DNA of 7,247 nt from Erysipelotrichia bacterium (GTDB lineage: Bacteria; Bacillota_I; Bacilli_A; RFN20; CAG-826): positions 1-7,247 of the forward strand of contig JAAZFO010000112.1 in the NCBI GenBank assembly GCA_012511695.1, written 5' to 3'. Below, in pieces: positions 7,131 through 7,247 of the stretch. A program made the translations under genes and the position numbers. Position 1 is the first letter of the stretch; each line of letters begins with the position of its first letter. The notes under the pieces are model-generated. The model did no database searches. It saw only the letters and a program-made list of their open reading frames with translations, and was not told where the DNA came from.

Positions 7131-7160
7131 TTTACACTTTTGCAATAACAGGCTTACAAT
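7131..7160 (+). promoter_or_regulatory. Candidate sigma-70-type promoter for the FMN riboswitch transcript
   Basis: TTTACA (7131-7136) and TACAAT (7155-7160) are 18 bases apart and would start transcription near 7166-7168, just where the riboswitch begins. The fit to consensus is good but the background is AT-rich. The placement directly before the riboswitch is the main support. Confidence 0.55.
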
Positions 7161-7165
7161 ATATA

Positions 7166-7247
7166 GGCTTCAGGGCAGCGTAAAGCGACCGGCGGTAAAC
7201 CCCGCGAGCCATAAAAAAGGCAAGAACTTGTGAAATTCAAGTGGCGA
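7166..7247 (+). ncRNA. FMN riboswitch (RFN element), 3' end cut by window
   Basis: This is the leader aptamer that binds flavin mononucleotide and switches off riboflavin synthesis or uptake genes. It shows the family's conserved pieces in order: CAGGGCAGCG (7171-7180), GACCGGCGGT (7187-7196), and CCCGCGAGCC (7201-7210). Helices can be read directly: GCGG 7192-7195 pairs with CCGC 7202-7205, GCC 7208-7210 pairs with GGC 7219-7221, and ACTTG 7226-7230 pairs with CAAGT 7238-7242 around the characteristic TGAAATT loop. The second helix (around CGTAAAGCG, 7179-7187) is shorter than usual. The window ends at GGCGA, before the expected CAGT, closing helix and expression platform. The regulated gene is not visible. 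A riboflavin transporter (ribU) or rib operon would be expected, by inference. Confidence 0.93.

Noticed and set aside
1..7247. Mycoplasma-type code (TGA = Trp)
   Set aside because: Every conserved Trp position I checked uses TGG and no gene contains an in-frame TGA, so the standard bacterial code fits.
1..7247. CRISPR array, insertion sequence, tRNA or phage genes
   Set aside because: No repeated units, transposase-like proteins or tRNA cloverleaf signals were seen. All seven genes are core housekeeping genes on one strand.

Overview
The window comes from an AT-rich Firmicutes-type genome that uses the standard bacterial code. Every complete gene ends in TAA, and the nine Trp codons I counted in the conserved proteins are all TGG, so there is no sign of the mycoplasma TGA=Trp code. 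The gene order sufC-sufD-sufS-sufU-sufB is the Gram-positive SUF order. The very short SufD and the form of SufS (RAGEHCAK, then ATCRMSTYLYTT) suggest an uncultured, reduced-genome member of the Bacilli near the Erysipelotrichales/RF39/Mollicutes-related lineages. That placement is inference.

Layout, all on the + strand and almost gap-free: sufC without its 5' end (1-695), sufD (703-1500), sufS (1502-2737), sufU (2718-3149), sufB (intended start 3151, end 4551), mnmG (4551-6425) and rsmG (6418-7119). Overlaps or very short gaps and Shine-Dalgarno sequences inside the preceding genes suggest one translationally coupled transcript. No promoter is visible inside it. Its start lies upstream of the window. 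After rsmG there is a short spacer with a candidate promoter and then an FMN riboswitch (about 7166 to the window end), whose regulated gene lies outside.

How it works together: SufS removes sulfur from cysteine, SufU accepts it through a zinc-bound cysteine, and the SufB-SufC-SufD scaffold/ATPase builds Fe-S clusters. MnmG modifies the wobble uridine of certain tRNAs, and RsmG methylates 16S rRNA. The last two form a translation-quality pair attached to the end of the Fe-S operon.

The main oddity is in sufB. The natural start (ATG 3151, with a good ribosome binding site) is followed by an in-frame TAA at codon 7 (3169-3171). The frame then continues undamaged through residues typical of the SufB N-terminus. 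The next usable start (ATG 3292) would give a protein lacking about 47 residues. This is either a real nonsense change (GAA to TAA is the simplest) or a sequence error. It is unlikely to be stop-codon reassignment, because TAA ends every neighbouring gene.
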